Assembly (NCBI RefSeq): GCF_037975245.1
Contig: NC_092572.1
Location: 15,010,269 to 15,074,268 of the forward strand
DNA from: Apostichopus japonicus
Lineage: Eukaryota > Echinodermata > Holothuroidea > Aspidochirotida > Stichopodidae
Length of the DNA stretch: 64,000 nt
Direction of reading: 5' to 3'
Shown here: positions 58,442-64,000 of the stretch, piece by piece
Layout of the letters: each line of letters starts with the position of its first letter
How positions within the stretch are numbered: the first letter of the stretch is position 1
The notes under the pieces: generated by a model
What the model was told of the DNA's origin: nothing
What the model saw: the letters and a program-made list of their open reading frames with translations, nothing else
Database searches by the model: none
Made by a program: the position numbers and the translations under genes

Positions 58442-59975
58442 TATGGCAAGCCGTTTTAACATTTACCTCGCAATTCGACTTAAGTCGAATACATTTCACT
58501 TAAGTGGAATTCAATATCACTTAAGCAGAATACTATTTAACTTACGTGGAATTCTATTTCACTTAAGTGGAATACCATTCCACTTAAGCTTAATTGTATT
58601 TTACTTAAGCTGAATTCATCAACTTGTCACTGCATCATACTTAAGCTAAATCTGTTTCACTTAAGGGGATTGTATTTCACTTAAGTGGAAATGCATTTCA
58701 CTTAAGTGGAATTGTATTCTACTTAAGTGGATACAATTCCACTTAAGTGGAATGTCCTTTCTATTTCACTTAAGTGGAATACAATTCCACTTAAGTGGAA
58801 ATGCATTCCATTTAAGTGAAATGTGATTGGATATAGTCTATTTCACTTAAGTGAACAGTGATTGGCTAGTCTATTCCACTTAAGTGGAATGTGATTGGCT
58901 AGTACATTCAACGCCAAACTTTGCCCATGCCTTTGCGCGCCATTATAAACAACTTGCCGCGATACGTGTACGTACGTGGTGTCGATATGTGCACAATGAA
59001 TATCGGCTGTCCATCGGGATCCAGCTAGTACTTAACATCCGTGCAAGGTGAGTACGTACGTACCTGACCTGGTACCTGACGAATACCATTACCAAAATAA
59101 AGCCATGGCAAATACATTACAAGTGGTTGGAGCTACAGCCGAAAACGCATTGACAAGGGCAAGAGAACGTATATTACTTTTTTTTTTTGATTTTGGATGG
59201 AATCTTTTATTTCGTCAAAAGTTTCACTATCTAAAAAGTTATGAATACTGCCTATGTTACTTTAACAAGATGTAAGTCGCTTCTGTTGTGCATGATACTG
59301 ATTGTTCCCCTGTGCAAGTGAGGAAACAACACTTCGAATTGTCTCTAACAACAACAATTATTTGATCGCATTCCAGCAATGTTTAGATGTGAATGATTAG
59401 CCATAGCCATGATGTACACGTGCAACGAGGATCGACTACATCATCATATGTGATGAGCAATTGAATGCGTTACGACGAACATTACCCTAAATTGTATTTA
59501 TATATAAACCACATATCAACACTTCCACTTAAGTGGAATTGTATTTTACTTAAGCAGAATAGAATTCCACTTAAGTGAAATTGACGAGCAAAAGATATTA
59601 TTCCACTTAAGTGAAATTGTATTCCACTTAAGTGAAATAGATGGGCTATTTAGCTTAAGTGAAATGTTATTCCACTTAAGTGGAAATGTATTCCACTTAC
59701 GTGAAGTACAATTCCACTTAAGTGGAATGCATTTCCACTAAAGTGAAATACAATTCCACTTAAGTGGGAGGCATATCCACTTAAGTGAAATAGAAATGTC
59801 CATTTCCACTTAAGAGAAATGGAATTCTACTTAAGGGATATTGAATTCCACCTAAGTGGATTACATTTTACTTAAGTGGAAATAACATTTCACTTAAGTA
59901 GAATGTATTCCACTTAAGTGAAATGTACTCGACTTAAGTCTAATTGCGAGGTAAATGTTAAAAGGGCTTGCCATA
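58442..59975. mobile_element. 1.5-kb foldback element built of CTTAAG palindromes
   Basis: The outer ends are inverted copies of about 70 bp (TATGGCAAGCC...TTTTAACATTTACCTCGCAATT). Flanking target duplication TGCACG at 58436-58441 and 59976-59981. Inside each end lies an array of near-palindromes of the type TTCCACTTAAGTGGAA, roughly 17 copies on the left (58474-58900) and 20 on the right (59520-59940), counted by eye. The centre (about 58905-59515) is non-repetitive with a 75-aa ORF of no known type. The structure is that of a foldback transposon; no transposase is visible. Confidence 0.85.
58905..59515. other. Unique centre of the foldback element
   Basis: Holds a GTACGTACGTACC stretch and a short ORF at 59048-59275 (75 aa) with no recognisable domain. 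No transposase motif seen in six frames. Confidence 0.5.
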
Positions 59976-60508
59976 TGCACGACCTCTAGCATCACTAATA
60001 CACAGCCCGATCACTAGACTCATTATCTATCGATGAAGTGGTGTGTTGCCGGATTTTGTCAAGGTTTTGGTACTACGGGCGAAGGTTATTGTTTAAGTTT
60101 TGTAACCCATCGGGAAGCGATAAGAGGGGTGGGGCGTAGGGGTTGTGGGTGGTGGGGCATTTTCACGCAGATTGGAACAATCTCAAGAAGTGATAGGTGC
60201 GTCCGCTTGCCCCCCCCCCCACGCACTACATGATATTCACAGGAGATGTGCTCAATTCTCCAATCACATGCGGAATTTATTTTTAGATTCATTGTATGAG
60301 TTACGGTACGAGGTTAAGGGTTACAATTAGCATTCAGGTCGGAGTATAACATTTTATCTCTGGATGGCAGTGTTGCATCGAAGGACATATGTCTAGTGCA
60401 GTTCGCATATAGATCCTGGTCTAATACCGAAATGCATCATGTTCCCGACGACTCGGTCAAGTTCGAGACCAGCCACAGTTGGTTTCATAGCACAATTGTA
60501 CAATTGTT

Positions 60509-60509
<1 letters not shown>

Positions 60510-60540
<31 letters not shown>

Positions 60541-60558
60541 TCTATATACATATATATA

Positions 60559-60607
<49 letters not shown>

Positions 60608-60644
60608 ATATTATATATATTATATTATATATATATTATATTAT
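60510..60644. repeat. TA-rich microsatellite
   Basis: Interrupted TA repeats (TATATA, TATATTATAT). The ORFs over it are repeat artefacts (Tyr-Ile runs). Confidence 0.95.
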
Positions 60645-60728
60645 ATTTTGACGTTTTCAAATTTCCTCTCTCACTAATATATATATATATATATATTAGT
60701 GAGAGAGGAAATTTGAAAACGTCAAAAT
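60645..60728. repeat. Perfect 84-bp palindrome around a TA run
   Basis: Left arm ATTTTGACGTTTTCAAATTT, CCTCTCTCACTAATATAT; the right arm is its exact reverse complement, ending at 60728. The inner part TTAGTGAGAGAGGAAA also occurs beside the TA run at 2511-2530. Confidence 0.95.
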
Positions 60729-60845
60729 GGAGTTGCCGGTGTAAGGGGTAGGGTGAGGCGCACACCCCTTCCAAAATCATCGATCCGTCACTGGCTACCC
60801 TATGTGTATAATAGGGATCAGCCCTGTAATTATGTCACTGTTCTT

Positions 60846-61070
60846 TTTTCTCTTCCCAGTTGCTTGCCCTTTTTTCTACTCCCTCCTTTTCTCCATTTCC
60901 TCTATTTCTTCTTTTTCTTTTCCCTTCCTTCCTCCCCTTCTTTCCCCTCTTTTTCCCTTTTTTCTTCTCTCTTTTTTTTCTCGCCTCTATTTCTTACCTG
61001 GGGGGTGCACGCCCCCAATGCCCCCCCTGGATACGCGCGCCCCAACGCCCCCCCTGGATACGCGCCTGAT
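60846..61070. repeat. Polypyrimidine tract and CCCCCC-rich repeat
   Basis: TTTCTTCCC-type tract (60846-60990), followed by two copies of GCCCCCCCTGGATACGCGC (near 61020 and 61050). The second ends in CGCGCCTG, like the right end of a hAT element, but no left partner was found. Confidence 0.6.
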
Positions 61071-61079
61071 CAAGGTGGT

Positions 61080-61735
61080 CAGAATTTGACCCTAAGTGAC
61101 CTTTGACCTCTGCATAGAACATTCAGTTCTTGTACATTTCTGAGCATAAGGATAATCGCAGCTTTGATTTTGATGTCGACAATGATTTCAGGCTTTTGGC
61201 AGCTGATGACTCCAATTTACATTTGACCTCTTAACAGAACTGCTCAAAGTGTAATGCTCAGTGAGGGGGACCTACCACCTAATTATGACATTTTACCGAT
61301 GCTGCAGATATTCACTAAACTAGACTACAAGGTTTTTGTATTTTGGCCGCTGATGACCTCAATTGACATAACTTCATAATTTCCATCTGTAAATATGAGA
61401 AAATTTTCAACATGGTACCCTTGACAAGGGCACTTTTGAAAACATGCAAGAGAGAATAAAAAAACCCAGTATTTTTAGGTGCAGGGCAGAGATGGTCTTA
61501 TGGTATTGCAGAAGTATTCAAGACTATGCATGAAATAAAGATAGATTTCCCCAGAAAAAAATTCTGCCAAACTATTCCTTAAAATTTAGGAGAGCAGTTT
61601 TTCAAGAGTTTTAAGTGCAGCTTCCACAACAGTGTTCTCTATTATATCTCTTGCTATTTCAAGGAAAAAATACTGCATATCTTAGTGCTTCAATATTTAC
61701 ACACATGGTGATACAAAAAAAGAAGTAGAAAAGCT
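61080..61735. other. Non-coding stretch, no gene seen
   Basis: No recognisable ORF. Confidence 0.5.
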
Positions 61736-61747
61736 TACATATATATA

Positions 61748-61751
<4 letters not shown>

Positions 61752-61818
<67 letters not shown>
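61752..61818. repeat. TA microsatellite
   Basis: About 30 uninterrupted TA units with short imperfect flanks. Confidence 0.95.
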
Positions 61819-61820
<2 letters not shown>

Positions 61821-61933
61821 CATATATATATGTACATATAGATAGGGAGTACTCTATTCGAATAAGCCCAAATGAATGATGAAACAAATAATAATAATAA
61901 ATATATCTTTTAAGAAGCTGCAACATCGGTGGC

Positions 61934-62386
61934 TCAAAAAGTTTGTGATCCTGAAAGTTTGAGACCGGCAGGTCTTTCTGGTAGCTGGATCGAATCACTT
62001 CCCGATTCTTCTTCAACTTTAGTCCTATTTCTAATCCCTTCGGGGGAAACTTCCATCAGCTTGTCATTTTGGATTGATGAAGCGTTCGGCACGTCGCTAC
62101 CAGAATTGGAACAAACTTTTCTGTCTTCTTTTGCCTTCAGGAGGTTATCGTCTGGTAAGCCTTTCCTGATCTGGTAAGAGTTAGACTGTACTTAACTCGA
62201 GAGGTGAGATGGAGGCTTTCATGTCCATAATGAGACTAGAGAAGGGATCTGAATCAGCTACAGGGGCTTGGGATTCCAATTTATTGTCTCTGTCTGATGT
62301 TTCATCATCTTCCCAAGTCTCTCCCAAATTTAAGTCTTCTGGAGGTCTCTCAGGGAGCTGTTCCATGGTGGACACCATAGGTGGTT
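61934..62386 (-). CDS. Unidentified acidic Ser-rich protein, probable last exon (frameshifted)
   Basis: On the minus strand an acceptor (ATGGACAG) precedes 62386. The exon reads MEQLPERPPEDLNLGETWED, then SDPFSSLIMDMKASISPLEL, and stops at 62181. In another frame an open stretch continues at once from about 62180: SNSYQIRKGLPDDNLLKAK, later DKLMEVSPEGIRNRTKVEEE and SIQLPERPAGLKLSGSQTF, stop at 61934. The motif (Q)LPERP occurs in both parts, so they probably belong to one protein broken by a one-base indel near 62180. Rich in Glu, Asp and Ser, no membrane segment, no known domain. Function not recognised. Confidence 0.5.
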
Positions 62387-62650
62387 CTGTCCATAAAAGA
62401 GTATGAAAGAAAATTACTAGATAGGAATACACAAGCCATGTAAACTAATTTTTAGATTTCTTGACCTTCGACCTCTTTGACGTCATCAATCACACAGGCA
62501 TGAGTTAACATGGTCAGGCACCCACCCACCAAGCTTGAACTCGACAGGACTTGGGGTCTAGGAGGAGTTGTTTTGCTCACTCACTCACGCACACAGACAT
62601 ACACACCCACACTCACTTACTCACATTTTTGATGTGGGGTGAAGTACAAT

Positions 62651-62689
62651 ATCTCATCTCCCTATTCATTACATGAAGGGAGATGAGAT
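62651..62689. repeat. Perfect 13-bp hairpin
   Basis: ATCTCATCTCCCT and its exact reverse complement, separated by 13 bases. It lies in the presumed intron between 62386 and 63150. Confidence 0.8.
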
Positions 62690-63149
62690 CAAAACAAACT
62701 CAACACAAGGTCACAAACAGTTCTGCTTTACAGCAAGAAATAGATAGTGGTCTACTTTAAAATGCACTGTGCAGTTTTCAGTACAGTCAACTGTTTATAT
62801 TGTAAATTTAAAAATTATATCGTTTAAGCAGCTTATTTTAGCCGCCCACCCCTCCTCCACTCACCCCCACCCCAAATCGAGTTCTATTAACCTTTCCAAT
62901 CCTTTACAACTTGAGATAGTTTAAAATGTCGTTACCAAGACACAGCGTTACCTTTCAACAAGTTACATTTATGGTAAGTAAACATTCAGTTTGGGATTAT
63001 CCAATAACTTGTCTCAATACATTGCATTTACTTTTCCCAGTCAGTTTCTTATTTTTGAATTGTTTTACAAAAGAATAAAACATAGATAATATGTTGCCAG
63101 CTGACAAAACCTTGCTTAAAATAAAACATGTTTAGAGAGTGAAACTTAC

Positions 63150-63281
63150 TTATGACTGGTTAAAATGTCCCTGTAACTATCGCTACCACTGGACTTCGTG
63201 TTCAGAGATGAGCCATGCTTGTACTCGGACTGAGCCGTATCTCCTAAATTTTCTATAGCCACTTTTTGTGGGGAGAATAAA
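63150..63281 (-). CDS. Unidentified protein, upstream exon
   Basis: Minus strand, between acceptor CCGCTGCAG and a strong donor GTAAGT. Reads FSPQKVAIENLGDTAQSEYK then HGSSLNTKSSGSDSYRDIL. Ser-rich and polar like the exon at 61934-62386, so probably the same gene. Exon phases (2 here, 1 needed there) do not fit directly, so either another exon lies between or there is an indel. Function not recognised. Confidence 0.45.
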
Positions 63282-63289
63282 CTGCAGCG

Positions 63290-64000
63290 GAAGATGAAAG
63301 AAAAGAGAACCAACAATGTAGACAGACAGAGGGTGAAAGAAGAACAAACAAAACACACTCAATGAACGTAAGAATATGTACGTCAGGAAGCAGGTGGATG
63401 GCAAAATACCTCTTGCGGTAATGAGCTTAAAAATCATCCATCACTGATAGCAACAACTGCGGTATGCCTTTTAACCCTTTCAATGCCTTAGGTGCCCTCT
63501 TGATCATCCTACAACTTTATCATCTAAGTCAGGGCTCTAAGATTGTCCAAAACTCCAGCAAAATTTGTGCCAAGAACCAGTAAATATTGAGCAGCTGCAG
63601 GAAATGTTAAGGTTTTGATGTACAGTTTTCAAAAAACCACTGAAAAAAAGTTGCTCTTAAAATTCTGTCTATTCTACATGTTTTTTCTCACTCTGGAAAC
63701 CATGCCCCTTGGTGCCTTTTCACAAGTGTATGTAAATAGCCTTGTTTTCCTACTAAAACTACAAAGTTGCCATAGTGCCCCTGCTATCTCAATGAAAATC
63801 AAAGACAATTTCTAATTCTCTCCCTCGAAATAGTGGCTGTGCCCCTCCGGATTCTTAATGAGAGTACATTAATAAACTGGGTACTTAGGTAAAAACTGCA
63901 ATTGCTGATTCAAGGCACCAAACTGCATTAAATAAAAGCTTTCAATATACAAATATCTCTGCATCCTACCCTGTTTGTTTCTGTTACAGCTTATTGTTGC
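63290..64000. other. Non-coding stretch at window end
   Basis: No recognisable exon. Presumably intron of the minus-strand gene. Confidence 0.4.

Noticed and set aside
60396-60677. Tyr-Ile-rich ORFs
   Set aside because: Translation of a TA microsatellite.

Overview
This is a eukaryotic nuclear window, AT-rich and intron-rich, dominated by mobile DNA. It holds no complete gene. Conserved exons with GT-AG borders, several non-LTR retrotransposon families, hAT-type elements, tRNA-derived repeats, TTAGGG-like repeats and dense AGGCCTA-rich stretches suggest a marine invertebrate deuterostome, probably an echinoderm. That placement is inference. No bacterial operon, plasmid, phage or CRISPR feature is present.

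Host genes are seen only as pieces. Five exons of adducin (26.9-34.7 kb, +) cover the end of the aldolase-like head and the neck/tail, with indels and an early stop. Three degenerate copies of one ABCC-transporter NBD1 exon lie at 44.4-46.1 kb (+). The last two exons of SRP68, the signal recognition particle subunit, are at 50.2-51.8 kb (+), with one G missing from a G run. An unidentified acidic, Ser-rich protein has exons at 61.9-63.3 kb (-).

Transposon-derived coding remnants fill much of the rest. There are 5'-truncated (0-2.5 kb, +) and near full-length (18.2-22.6 kb, -) copies of one LINE family, and a second LINE with a three-knuckle gag (46.1-50.0 kb, +). Older LINE scraps lie at 13.5 kb, 16.3 kb and 55.3-55.9 kb. 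A multi-exon integrase-derived (Ginger/KRBA2-like) pseudogene is at 5.7-8.1 kb. A His-Me/HNH zinc-loop fragment is at 15.1-15.5 kb, and a DDE transposase fragment at 16.9-17.6 kb (-).

Non-coding elements are unusually rich. They include a 274-bp inverted-repeat element with a telomere-like core (4.1 kb), hAT elements with 8-bp target duplications (37.2-38.3 kb with a nested second element; 56.6-57.4 kb), and a 1.5-kb foldback element whose arms are arrays of CACTTAAGTG palindromes (58.4-60.0 kb). There is also a six-unit ~161-bp tandem array in which every unit carries pol III A and B boxes and a T-run (54.0-54.9 kb, -). The LINE 3' ends share a hairpin with compensatory base changes between copies, the best structural signal in the window.

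Coordinates of exons and element ends were read by eye from splice sites, terminal repeats and target duplications. Borders without such marks are approximate.
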